From a bacterium (lineage in GTDB: Bacteria > Calditrichota > Calditrichia > RBG-13-44-9 > J042), in NCBI GenBank assembly GCA_015485355.1, contig WFTQ01000108.1:1-47970 (forward strand): a stretch of 47,970 nt of DNA, given 5' to 3'. The notes under the pieces were generated by a model, which was given only the letters and a program-made list of their open reading frames with translations, was not told where the DNA came from and made no database searches. Position 1 is the stretch's first letter. Every line of letters starts with the position of its first letter. This document shows positions 31,547 to 39,862 of this stretch, piece by piece. Both the position numbers and the translations under genes were made by a program.

Positions 31547-33385
31547 ATGAAATGGACGGTACGATGGGGGATCAGCGTCAGCCTGTTCCTCTGCAATCTG
31601 GTCTCAGCCCAGGCCATTCAGACGCCGGTCGCCCGGCAGACCGACCGGGCCATGCAGCAATTTCGGCTGGCCCAGACCTATCAGCAGCTGGGAGACCACG
31701 AGCGCGCCGTCCCCCTTCTGGAAACCCTGTACCGTCAACAACCACAGAATCTGTTGTTTTACCAAGCATTGTTGGAATCCTACCTGTTTCTCTCTCGGCT
31801 GGACAAAGCCGAACGGCTGGTTGAGCAGCAACGGCTTCGGCAGCCGGGAAATGTCCGCTTCGACATCGATAAAGGGATGGTGTTGTATAAGAAAGGCTTA
31901 CAGGAAGAGGCCCGACAACTGTGGCGGGCGGTTCTCCAAAAACGAAAAAAAGACGTCACCGTCTATACCATGATCGCCAACGCCATGTGGCAAAACCGCC
32001 TCTACGACGAAGCCCTGAAAGTGTATCAAACGGCTTACCGGCAATTTCCCTCTCGCACCTATCTGCTTCAGAATATCGCCAATCTCTACCGCATGCGCAT
32101 GCAATATCGGCAGGCGTTGCAATACTACCTGGAATACCTGAAAAAAGAACCCGATCGCTACGAGGGCGTGGCCCGGCAGATTCTTACCTTCCGACTAAGC
32201 AAGGCGCAGGCCGACAGCTTCGTCCAATACCTGCAGGAAGCGGCCCGCAAGGGCGACGACTCTCCTCAGGTACAATTGATCATTGCCAAATTTTACCAGA
32301 AATACCAGCATTACGACGAGGCGTTGAATATTTATTTACAGATTAAGGGAACGCCCGATGCCGCCCGCTATTTATTGGATTTTGCGCGTGCGGCACAGAA
32401 CGATTCGGCCTATACGGCGGCACTCAAAGCCTACCAGGCCTATATCACCCGATTTCCTCAATCCCCCAACCTATTGCAGGCCTATCGAGGAGCAGCATTT
32501 TGCCATTTGGCACTGGCCCGATTGAACAACGAGGTGCGCCACGCTCAACAGGCTCTGGAAATCCTCCAGACCGTGCAAACCCGTTATCCCGGGCATCCTT
32601 CGATCCCACAGCTGCGTTTATTGGAAGCGGATATCTACAAAAGCTTCTTTTTCGATATTGACAGGGCGTTGAAGATCTACCGGGACATGATTTCCCGTTT
32701 TCCCAAACGCCCCGACATGGTGGAAACGGCGCGCTTGCGGGCCGCCGAATGTCTGATCCTCCGGGGGGAGCTAGAAAGCGCCGCCGACATGCTGCAGCCC
32801 ATACGAACCCGCCGGAAAAAGCCCGAAGCCCTTCTTTTGCTGGCAAGAATCGCTTTTTACCGGCAAGAGTATTCCAGGGTAAAGCAGTACGTCAATGAAA
32901 TCATCCGGCAGCAAGGTCTGTCCGGGGAAATGATTAATGACGCCCTGCAGTTGCTTTTATGGACGGATTATCAGGAATCGGCTCCCCGCGCCCTGGCGCT
33001 CTACGCCCGGGCGGACCTGTTGCAGTTTCAGCAAAAAAAATCCGAAGCCCTGAAAACCATTGAGGAAGCCCTGGCGGTCAACCCGCCGGCCGACATGCGC
33101 GCCCGTCTGATCCTCAAAGCAGCCTTTCTGGCCGAAGAACTGGAAAAATTTGAACAAGCCTTAAGCTATTTGAATCAACTCATCCAGGAAAACCATTTTC
33201 AGGCCTATGCCGACGAAGCCCTTTTTCGGATGGCCAATATTCTGCTCCTGCGATTACAAAAACCCCGGGAAGCGTTTCTGCTCTATGACCGATTGTTAAG
33301 CGAATTCCCGGAAAGCCCCTTTGCCAATCCCGCTCGGGATCGGTTAAGAGCAATTCGTGAACATCATCCGGACTTAATGCCATGA
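31547..33385 (+). CDS. Secreted TPR-repeat protein
   Basis: 612 residues. Signal peptide MKWTVRWGISVSLFLCNLVS, with cleavage likely after AQA at about residue 22. The rest is a string of TPR units (RAVPLLETLYRQQPQNLLF, DEALKVYQTAYRQFPS, RALKIYRDMISRFPKRP, REAFLLYDRLLSEFPESP), giving a periplasmic or outer-membrane-associated scaffold. The LL-YDRLL-EFPESP-A-A-RL ending resembles YbgF/BamD-type TPR proteins. Its stop overlaps the start of the next gene (ATGA), so it forms a translationally coupled pair with the secreted protein that follows. Specific function unknown. Confidence 0.85.
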   Translation: MKWTVRWGISVSLFLCNLVSAQAIQTPVARQTDRAMQQFRLAQTYQQLGDHERAVPLLETLYRQQPQNLLFYQALLESYLFLSRLDKAERLVEQQRLRQPGNVRFDIDKGMVLYKKGLQEEARQLWRAVLQKRKKDVTVYTMIANAMWQNRLYDEALKVYQTAYRQFPSRTYLLQNIANLYRMRMQYRQALQYYLEYLKKEPDRYEGVARQILTFRLSKAQADSFVQYLQEAARKGDDSPQVQLIIAKFYQKYQHYDEALNIYLQIKGTPDAARYLLDFARAAQNDSAYTAALKAYQAYITRFPQSPNLLQAYRGAAFCHLALARLNNEVRHAQQALEILQTVQTRYPGHPSIPQLRLLEADIYKSFFFDIDRALKIYRDMISRFPKRPDMVETARLRAAECLILRGELESAADMLQPIRTRRKKPEALLLLARIAFYRQEYSRVKQYVNEIIRQQGLSGEMINDALQLLLWTDYQESAPRALALYARADLLQFQQKKSEALKTIEEALAVNPPADMRARLILKAAFLAEELEKFEQALSYLNQLIQENHFQAYADEALFRMANILLLRLQKPREAFLLYDRLLSEFPESPFANPARDRLRAIREHHPDLMP

Positions 33386-34644
33386 AACCGATGCTCTGGA
33401 TCAGCCTATTTCTTTTGACCCTCTCGGGCCCAAGCCCGGGGCAATATTGCCTTATCCCAATGGATTTAACCCAGACTGATCATCTGAAAGCCTACGGGAT
33501 CGCCTACTGGAGCCTAACCCGCGGTGTGAATGTGGAATGGTTGTTAAACTATCGAGGCGGCTCCTTTTTGCTGGAGGTGTTTCCGGGACTGGAGACCGAA
33601 TGCCGCATTCGGGGCGTCAAATACGAAATCCTTTCGGCCACCCAGGTAAACGAAATCTACGCCACCATCGAAAACGAAAACATGGAACGCATTTTGTTGG
33701 AAAAGGCCCCTAAGATTGCGGTGTACACCCCTCCCAACAAACAACCGTGGGACGATGCCGTCACCCTGGCCTTGACGTATGCCGAGGTTCCCTACGACAA
33801 GATCTACGATCCCGAGGTCCTGACGGGTAAATTAACCCGCTACGATTGGTTGCATCTCCACCATGAAGATTTCACCGGCCAATACGGAAAGTTCTATGCC
33901 GTTTATCGGAATGCCGCCTGGTATCAGGAAGAGGTTCGGGTGAACGAAGCCATGGCCAAGCGGTTTGGTTTTGCCAGCGTTTCGGCATTGAAAAAGGCGG
34001 TGGCCTGGGAAATCCGCTCCTATGTGGAAAAGGGAGGCTTTCTGTTCGCCATGTGCTCGGCCACCGATGCCCTGGACATAGCCCTTGCCGCGCAAGGGGT
34101 CGACATTGTGGACGTCCCCTTCGATGGGACCCCGCCCGACCCCAATTACCTGGAAAAGTTAGACTTTTCCAAAACCTTCGCCTTTCAAAACTTCCGCTTG
34201 TATACCGACCCCAATATCTACGAATATTCCGACATCGACGTGCCCCCGAGCTTCGCCCCACGGGTCCGCGATCCCGAAACCGACTACTTTACCCTTTTCG
34301 AATTCTCCGCCAAATACGATCCGGTGCCTACCATGTTAACCCAAAATCATGTGGATGTGGTTAAGGGATTCATGGGACAAACCACCATGTTCGATCGCAC
34401 CAAAATCAAACCCTCGGTCATCATCATGGGCGAAGTGGAGGGTACCAACGAGGTGAAATACATTCATGGCAACCTGGGCAAGGGGACCTTCACCTTTTAT
34501 GGAGGTCACGATCCCGAAGATTATACTCATGCCGTGGGGGATCCCCCGACACAATTGGAGCTCCATAAAAACTCCCCCGGCTATCGGTTAATCTTAAACA
34601 ATATTTTATTTCCGGCGGCACGGAAAAAGAAGCTAAAAACCTGA
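33382..34644 (+). CDS. Secreted conserved protein of the family labelled "asparagine synthetase B"
   Basis: 420 residues. A signal peptide (MLWISLFLLTLSGPSPGQYC, possibly lipobox-like) precedes a conserved body: DHLKAYGIAYWSLTRGVNVE, NYRGGSF, DWLHLHHEDFTGQYGKFYA, LFAMCSATDALDIALAAQG, SAKYDPVPTMLTQNH and GKGTFTFYGGHDPEDY. I recognise this as the family often labelled asparagine synthetase B in Bacteroidota genomes, yet it has neither the N-terminal glutaminase Cys nor the PPi-loop of real AsnB, and it is exported. I do not assign a function. Conservation of His/Asp-rich stretches suggests an enzyme. It is translationally coupled to the TPR gene by a 4-base overlap. Confidence 0.82.
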   Translation: MKPMLWISLFLLTLSGPSPGQYCLIPMDLTQTDHLKAYGIAYWSLTRGVNVEWLLNYRGGSFLLEVFPGLETECRIRGVKYEILSATQVNEIYATIENENMERILLEKAPKIAVYTPPNKQPWDDAVTLALTYAEVPYDKIYDPEVLTGKLTRYDWLHLHHEDFTGQYGKFYAVYRNAAWYQEEVRVNEAMAKRFGFASVSALKKAVAWEIRSYVEKGGFLFAMCSATDALDIALAAQGVDIVDVPFDGTPPDPNYLEKLDFSKTFAFQNFRLYTDPNIYEYSDIDVPPSFAPRVRDPETDYFTLFEFSAKYDPVPTMLTQNHVDVVKGFMGQTTMFDRTKIKPSVIIMGEVEGTNEVKYIHGNLGKGTFTFYGGHDPEDYTHAVGDPPTQLELHKNSPGYRLILNNILFPAARKKKLKT

Positions 34645-34670
34645 TCCAATCTCCGGATCGGCTTTTCCTT
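34643..34670 (+). terminator. Weak hairpin and T-stretch after the secreted protein
   Basis: GATCC and GGATC arms with a 7-base loop, then GGCTTTTCC. It could end the lepA operon. Weak. Confidence 0.35.
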
Positions 34671-34723
34671 CGGAAGGTCCGAAAAACCATGTTCCAGTAA
34701 CCGTTCAGAGGGAGGAGAAGACG

Positions 34724-35122
34724 ATGTTTGTGGAATTGAAGATCGCTACCCGCCACCGTACCGAATTGATCGATATCACCCCCAAGGTTCAGCAGGCGGT
34801 CAGGCAAACTCAAGTCCAGGAAGGGCTCTGTCACATCTGGGTACCCCACACCACAGCCGGGGTAACCATTAACGAGAATGCCGATCCCTCGGTGGCCAAA
34901 GACATTCTGATGGAACTGAACAAGGTGATTCCGTTTGAAGACCATTATCATCATTTAGAAGGAAACTCCGCCGCCCATATCAAATCTTCTCTGGTGGGAT
35001 GTGCCCAGACGCTCATCATTCACCAGGGGAGGGTGATGTTGGGGAGCTGGCAGGGCATTTTTTTTTGCGAATTCGATGGTCCCCGCCACCGCACCGTATG
35101 GTTGAAGATTTTCGCTCAATGA
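34724..35122 (+). CDS. yjbQ: YjbQ/UPF0047 family protein
   Basis: 132 residues, the standard family length. Features: HIWVPHTTAGVTINENADPS (the invariant PHTTA), HLEGNSAAHIKSSLVG (the E-GN--AH-K block), and GRVMLGSWQGIFFCEFDGPR, with conserved His residues. The family is reported to have weak thiamine-phosphate synthase activity in E. coli (suppressor evidence), while its physiological role remains unsettled. The GGGAGGAGAAG ribosome site precedes the ATG. Stands alone with no obvious pathway neighbour. Confidence 0.93.
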   Translation: MFVELKIATRHRTELIDITPKVQQAVRQTQVQEGLCHIWVPHTTAGVTINENADPSVAKDILMELNKVIPFEDHYHHLEGNSAAHIKSSLVGCAQTLIIHQGRVMLGSWQGIFFCEFDGPRHRTVWLKIFAQ

Positions 35123-35205
35123 TGAGGGCGGGCGGCAGCATTAAAGGAAAGTTCAATAACCATCGAGATCCGATCGATTTCTAAACATCGGCATTGGAGG
35201 GATCG

Positions 35206-35835
35206 ATGACGTCTAATGAATACTTTAACCGTATTTCCTCCCAGTGGGACCGTTTACAACAACAATTCTATTCTGAACGGGTTCGTCTTGCAGCGATCCA
35301 ACAGGCCGATTTAAGACCCGGCCAATATGTGGCCGACGTGGGGGCAGGCACCGGTTACCTTACCGAAGCCCTGTTGCAGCACGGTGTGTGGGTAATCGCC
35401 CTGGATGCCTCCCGGCCCATGTTGGATGTGCTTGTTCAAAAACTGGGCCCATGTTCTCAACTCTGGTGTCAGCGGGCCCTGGGAGAACAGCTGCCCCTGG
35501 CCGACGAAAGCGTGGATGCCGTGTTCGCCAATATGTTTCTCCATCATGTCGAGTCTCCTGCCGCCGTCATCCGAGAATTGACGCGAATACTTAAACCCGG
35601 AGGGAAATTGGTCATCACCGATCTGGATCGCCATCCATTTCGCTTTTTGCTGGAAGAGCATCACGACCGCTGGCCTGGCTTTGAGCGGGATCAGCTGCGA
35701 GAGTGGTTCACCCAGGCCGGCCTGAATCCTGTTCGTCTGAGCTGTGTGGGAGAAGAGTGTTGCGACACCTCCGCCGACGGAGAGGTGGTGGCCCGGATCA
35801 GCATTTTCCTTGCCTACGGCGAAAAAAATCACTAA
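35206..35835 (+). CDS. Class I SAM-dependent methyltransferase (Methyltransf_11-like)
   Basis: 209 residues. Motif I is VADVGAGTGYLTEALL, the acidic loop ALDAS, motif post-I/II LPLADESVDAVFANMFLHHV, and motif III RILKPGGKLVITDLD, as in UbiE- or ArsM-like small-molecule methyltransferases. Its start YFNRISSQWDRLQQQFYSER resembles those of regulator-linked methyltransferases. The ATG at 35206 follows GGAGGG by six bases. Unlike the 12248-12904 methyltransferase it lacks the N-terminal Cys cluster. A Cys pair (GEECCD) near the C-terminus is noteworthy. Substrate unknown. Confidence 0.85.
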   Translation: MTSNEYFNRISSQWDRLQQQFYSERVRLAAIQQADLRPGQYVADVGAGTGYLTEALLQHGVWVIALDASRPMLDVLVQKLGPCSQLWCQRALGEQLPLADESVDAVFANMFLHHVESPAAVIRELTRILKPGGKLVITDLDRHPFRFLLEEHHDRWPGFERDQLREWFTQAGLNPVRLSCVGEECCDTSADGEVVARISIFLAYGEKNH

Positions 35836-36045
35836 TCTATTGAAAAATTGGAAACTACATGGATTTTTTTCTAAATTATAGTTGCCGGGTCTTTGAAACG
35901 ACGATCCTTCACACCCCCCGGAGAAAGGAGGGATACCGATCCGATTTTGAGGGGCGCAATATGTGATCTTCAAAACATTGTATCCGTGAAGAATCATTAT
36001 ACATAAACCGTTACGGCGTGCGATGTCGTCGATGGAAGAAAGAAC

Positions 36046-37338
36046 GTGGAAATCAAAACGACGAGGCCAACCATGTTAGACCAGATCATTGAAAATATCA
36101 TTCAAAACATCCGGCAGGAAGTGGTCCAACCCGGTATGGACCGAATTCCCCTGACGTACATCACGACCCGGAATATTCCCGACTCCGTAAAACATTTTTT
36201 TGATCAGGAAGTGGAACTCTGGCTCCGGGAAGAGGCCGACAAATTCAGTACCGGCGACCGCTTTGACTACGATTTACCCGAGGTTCGGGTGCTCATCGAT
36301 AAAATCTTCGATATCCTTAAACAAACGGCCACTTTCCATATCACCGTCTTTAATCGCCTGCTGGAGCGGGCGATTAAACTGGAAGCGAACTATCTGATCC
36401 GACCGCACCAAACGCTTACCCAGTTCCTCTTTAAAGACAGCTATACCATCACCACCATGGAAGTGTACGACATGCTGAAATATTTCGAACGGTTTCAGTA
36501 CTACAAGGACGCCCTGACGGATTATTTCAATTTGAAATACATGCGGGAAATCTCTCAGCCGCAATTCGAAGAATTGATTGAGGCCATCGACAAACAGGTT
36601 TTCTCCAAGAATCCGGTGGAAACCACCCTGCAAATGGTAAAAACCATTACCAATTTTCTCAATGAAGGGCGTCCACCTTCGGACACCATTTCCCTGGAAA
36701 TCCTGCTGACCGCTTTCAACGATCGAAATCTGAACCAGTTTACTCAGCTTATCGAACAGGAGCAACGGGCGGGGACCCGGGAGGTTTCCCTCCAGGACCT
36801 GGAACAGATGCTCCGCAGCGGTCAACCCCTGAGCCGGTTGAAAGCCGCCCCTTCCGTAGAGACCCGGGTGGAGGAAATTGCCGATATCGAGGAAGAAAAA
36901 CCCGAGGTTCAGGTGGAAACCATCACCGTATCCGAGGTAACGGAACCGCCGCCGGTGATGGAGGAAAAGGAAGAGGAATTGGTGGAGGAAGAAGAAGAGG
37001 AAAAAGTGGAGGCCGTCGGCGGAGCCGCCGAGCAACTGGCCAACATGGTGGCCGAAAAGATCAAAGGCGACCACTTAGAAGATTTACATCAACTGATCAA
37101 ACCCAAACAACGGAAAAAATTCATCAAGAAAATATTTCGTAAGAATGAATCGGAATATACGGAATTTATCGATCTTCTCAATCGGATTCCGGATTGGAAA
37201 AGGGCCTCCCGCACCATCGACGAATACTTTGTCACCGCCAGCATCAATCCCTATTCGAAAGAGGCCTTGGAATTTAGCGATCTGGTCTACAACCGCTATT
37301 TCCCCAAAGATCGACCCCTGGCTGAGGACGAATTCTAA
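36046..37338 (+). CDS. Conserved protein of unknown function with acidic linker
   Basis: 430 residues, cytoplasmic. Three parts are visible: a helical N-terminal domain (about 1-230; e.g. RNIPDSVKHFFDQEVELWLR), a strongly acidic, low-complexity linker (about 290-325, runs of Glu), and a small C-terminal domain (about 345-425; QRKKFIKKIFRKNESEYTEF, then INPYSKEALEFSDLVYNRYF). The C-terminal pattern is one I have seen in FCB-group proteins without function. The start is taken at the GTG at 36046 with GGAAG seven bases upstream; the ATG at 36073 is possible. A 210-base gap lies upstream. The DUF2520 gene follows after 11 bases and is probably cotranscribed. Confidence 0.7.
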   Translation: MEIKTTRPTMLDQIIENIIQNIRQEVVQPGMDRIPLTYITTRNIPDSVKHFFDQEVELWLREEADKFSTGDRFDYDLPEVRVLIDKIFDILKQTATFHITVFNRLLERAIKLEANYLIRPHQTLTQFLFKDSYTITTMEVYDMLKYFERFQYYKDALTDYFNLKYMREISQPQFEELIEAIDKQVFSKNPVETTLQMVKTITNFLNEGRPPSDTISLEILLTAFNDRNLNQFTQLIEQEQRAGTREVSLQDLEQMLRSGQPLSRLKAAPSVETRVEEIADIEEEKPEVQVETITVSEVTEPPPVMEEKEEELVEEEEEEKVEAVGGAAEQLANMVAEKIKGDHLEDLHQLIKPKQRKKFIKKIFRKNESEYTEFIDLLNRIPDWKRASRTIDEYFVTASINPYSKEALEFSDLVYNRYFPKDRPLAEDEF

Positions 37339-37349
37339 GAGGTAAGCGT

Positions 37350-38240
37350 TTGGGTAAGGAACGCTTTGTCATTATCGGGGGAGGACGGGTAGGCGGCGTA
37401 CTGGCCTACCACCTGCAGACAGCCGGTTTTGGGGTGACCGGAATAGTGGAAACTTCCGAACAGCGGCGGCGCCGTTTACAAACCCTGTTTCCGCAGATTC
37501 CTCTTTCCCAAAACCTGCCCTCAGAATGGATACCTGCCTGTGATTGTTTATTGATCTGTGTACCCGACGACGCCATCCCGGCACTGGTCCAGCAACTACA
37601 GGCCCATCGCACTTTTTGGAAACATCACATCCTTGCCCACACCTCGGGGATTCTCCCCGCGTCGATTTTACAACCGTTAAAAACAGCGTTCGTTTACCTT
37701 GCCAGTGTGCATCCCATCTTCAGCTTTAGCACCCGTCCTCCCTCCCAGCACTCGCTTGGAGGAGTATATTTTGATCTGGAAGGCGACAGGGAAGCCGTGG
37801 CTTGGTTCCGATCCGTCATCACCCGCCTGGGCGGCCGCTGTCTGACAGTTACGGCCCGGCAGAAAAAAGCCATCCATCTGGCATCGGTATTCTATTCCAA
37901 CTTTCTGGTAGGCATTGTAGAGGGTGCCCAACAGATTCTGAAACAAGCCGGCCTGAGTCCCCCCTTTCATCTGGAGCCCTTTTTACCCCTGGTGCAGGCC
38001 ACACTGGAAAATCTTTCCACCCTACCCCCGATCGAAGCGCTCACCGGACCGCTGAAACGCGGAGACGTTTCTACCGTTCGGGCACACCTGGAGTGGTTGC
38101 GACAGCATCTTCCATCCTGGTTCCCCGTTTATACGGCCATCTGTCAGGCGCTGTTACCATCGTTGGACCTGCCCCCGGAGAAACGGCATCAGCTGAACCG
38201 TTTGTTCGAAAAGCCGTGGAATGGGTCCGACACCCCCTAA
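37350..38240 (+). CDS. Rossmann-like and DUF2520 domain-containing protein
   Basis: 296 residues. An N-terminal NAD(P)-binding Rossmann fold (FVIIGGGRVGGVLAYHLQT, the GxGxxG turn) is followed by a C-terminal helical domain of DUF2520 type (ALTGPLKRGD, AHLEWL, YTAICQALL). This architecture resembles 6-phosphogluconate- or pyrroline-5-carboxylate-reductase-like enzymes; the substrate is unknown. Start is a TTG with AGAGGT six bases upstream. Its 3' end overlaps the convergent trmH-type gene by four bases. Confidence 0.85.
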   Translation: MGKERFVIIGGGRVGGVLAYHLQTAGFGVTGIVETSEQRRRRLQTLFPQIPLSQNLPSEWIPACDCLLICVPDDAIPALVQQLQAHRTFWKHHILAHTSGILPASILQPLKTAFVYLASVHPIFSFSTRPPSQHSLGGVYFDLEGDREAVAWFRSVITRLGGRCLTVTARQKKAIHLASVFYSNFLVGIVEGAQQILKQAGLSPPFHLEPFLPLVQATLENLSTLPPIEALTGPLKRGDVSTVRAHLEWLRQHLPSWFPVYTAICQALLPSLDLPPEKRHQLNRLFEKPWNGSDTP

Positions 38241-38818
38241 CGGTTCAACCAGTCCTGCAGCATGGTCTCGATCCACTCGGGAGGCCAATCGGGATTGGGG
38301 TACCGCCCCTTCTGCAAGCGCTGACGCACGGCCTCGTAAAGCATAACGGCGGTTGCCACGGAAACGTTTAAACTTTCTACCATTCCAAACATCGGGATGT
38401 AGACATTCTGATCCGCCATGGCCAAGGCCTCTTCCGAAACACCGCGATGTTCATTTCCTACAATGATGGCCGACGGCCGGGTCCAGTCAACATCATAAAT
38501 GGAAGTAGAGCGATGTCCCAGATGGGTGGCATAAATTCGGAACCCCTTGTCTTTCAGGTGCCGCTTCAGGGCGGTAGAGTTTCGAAACGGTACCGTATCC
38601 ACCCATTTTCTGGCCGAAGCGGAGGATTTTTTGCCCAGTTCCGGGAAGGCTTCTTCCGTGTAAAGTAAATAGACCTGTAATACGCCGGTGGCATCGCAGG
38701 TGCGCAGAATGGCACTAACGTTATGGGGGTCGTGGATATTTTCGCACACCACGGTCAGGTCGGGTTGGCGATGTTGCAATACGCGTCGAATTTTCGCCAT
38801 TCGTCTTTCCGTGGGCAT
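38237..38818 (-). CDS. TrmH-family RNA 2'-O-methyltransferase
   Basis: 193 residues. SPOUT methyltransferase: N-terminal helix RRVLQHRQPDL, motif 1 ENIHDPHNVSAILRTCDATG (Asn and Arg of the knot), motif 2 AIIVGNEHRGVSEEALAMAD and motif 3 IPMFGMVESLNVSVATAVML. The combination fits TrmH, tRNA Gm18 2'-O-methyltransferase, more than the RlmB/TrmL subfamilies, but that is not decided by motif alone. The ATG at 38818 follows CAGGAAAA by seven bases, and the longer upstream reading lacks conservation. Convergent overlap with DUF2520. Confidence 0.88.
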   Translation of the reverse strand: MPTERRMAKIRRVLQHRQPDLTVVCENIHDPHNVSAILRTCDATGVLQVYLLYTEEAFPELGKKSSASARKWVDTVPFRNSTALKRHLKDKGFRIYATHLGHRSTSIYDVDWTRPSAIIVGNEHRGVSEEALAMADQNVYIPMFGMVESLNVSVATAVMLYEAVRQRLQKGRYPNPDWPPEWIETMLQDWLNR

Positions 38819-38894
38819 GGGCGTTTTCCTGTCTTCATCCGGCTGGGAATTTACGCCCCCGTCCAGAAAAACCAAACCGAAATCGAGAAAAAAT

Positions 38895-38924
38895 TTGGTC
38901 AAAATTTGAGGAAAAATTTATTAT
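38895..38924 (+). promoter_or_regulatory. Candidate sigma70 promoter for the zinc-ribbon gene
   Basis: TTGGTC, 18 bases, TATTAT in a strongly AT-rich patch, about 140 bases before the ATG at 39067. Weak match. Confidence 0.33.
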
Positions 38925-39066
38925 ATTTTGGGCAATTTTGGAAAGGTGATGGTTTTTTCACCGAAAATACCAACGCATCCTTTGAAGGCGGATGGCCAGG
39001 AAGGGCCGGGAACAAAAGGATAACATCGAATGTAATCGTAAAGATGAATTTTGAGGAGGATCAACC

Positions 39067-39789
39067 ATGGCCCGGCGCAAAAAAGAAATGAGGGATGAAG
39101 CATGGGAAGAAAAGGATCAGGAATTCCATGAAGAGCTGGAAGACGGGGGGCTGGAGGAGGAATCCCGGCAAACCGATGCAGAGGACATTGAAGAGGACAT
39201 GCTGGAGCTGGAAGAAATTGAAGCCAAATTGGAAAGCGGAGAGGCCTTTTTCACCACTTCGGACGACCGTTCCCTTTTGCCCAAAGCCCGGATTGTTTAT
39301 TCTTGTCCTCGATGCCGTCGCATCTTCTTTAACAATCGCTGGGTAAAAGACAACATCACCGACTTATTCACCGTACGCACCGAGCTGGCCTATTGCGACC
39401 GTTGCACCGGCAAAGCGGTAGACAACTTTGTGGGCAGCATTGAGATTTACGACAAACAGTTAAAAGAGCGCAAAACCGAGTTTATTCGCCTGGCCCACGA
39501 TGTGGAAGCCGAACTGGAGAATCGGCCTCCTTTCGAGAAAATCCTCAACATCGTAGAAAAGAACGACATTTTATTTATATTTACCAACACCACGCGTTTG
39601 GCCATGGAAATCGGTCGGCGTATTCGCAGCGAATTTCACGGCGGCATTCAATACGAATGGTTCGACCGTAACCAGTACCTGCGCGTCAAATGGTACGATG
39701 AGGTGCACAATAAAGAGTATTTTAAAGAGCGCATTCGGGCATTAAAAGAACGGCGCTTCGGTCTTTTCGCCTTCGAAGACGAAGAATAG
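39067..39789 (+). CDS. BCAM0308/NMD3-like zinc-ribbon protein
   Basis: 240 residues. An acidic N-terminal region (about 1-65, runs of Glu) precedes a zinc ribbon: SCPRCRR, a 30-residue gap, then YCDRCTGK. After this, GSIEIYDKQLKERKTEFIRL, EKILNIVEKNDILFIFTNTT, RLAMEIGRRIRSEFHGGIQY and FDRNQYLRVKWYD resemble the C-terminal half of BCAM0308-family proteins, which are distantly related to the ribosome-export/NMD3 zinc proteins. Function unknown; RNA or ribosome binding is an inference. The AGGAGG ribosome site precedes the ATG. A strong intrinsic terminator follows at 39820-39849. Confidence 0.74.
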   Translation: MARRKKEMRDEAWEEKDQEFHEELEDGGLEEESRQTDAEDIEEDMLELEEIEAKLESGEAFFTTSDDRSLLPKARIVYSCPRCRRIFFNNRWVKDNITDLFTVRTELAYCDRCTGKAVDNFVGSIEIYDKQLKERKTEFIRLAHDVEAELENRPPFEKILNIVEKNDILFIFTNTTRLAMEIGRRIRSEFHGGIQYEWFDRNQYLRVKWYDEVHNKEYFKERIRALKERRFGLFAFEDEE

Positions 39790-39819
39790 GTTGAAGCCGT
39801 TTATCGAAGTGTGCTCCGG

Positions 39820-39849
39820 GGCCCGCTACGGGAGCGGGCCTTTGTTTTT
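39820..39849 (+). terminator. Intrinsic terminator after the zinc-ribbon gene
   Basis: Perfect 8-bp arms GGCCCGCT and AGCGGGCC with loop ACGGG, then TTTGTTTTT. This is the clearest intrinsic terminator in the window. It also shows that the WbqC-like gene must start downstream. Confidence 0.85.
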
Positions 39850-39862
39850 AGGAAAACCATCT

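Noticed and set aside
33382-34644. Annotating the secreted protein as asparagine synthetase
   Set aside because: No N-terminal nucleophile Cys, no ATP-pyrophosphatase loop, and it has a signal peptide; the name would be misleading.
36274-37074. Minus-strand ORF of 266 residues opposite the acidic protein
   Set aside because: Phe/His/Leu runs are the complement of the Glu-rich linker; no ribosome site or homology seen.
39791-39862. N-terminal extension of the WbqC-like gene from TTG at 39791
   Set aside because: Covers a perfect intrinsic terminator and lacks a ribosome site; the start was moved downstream.
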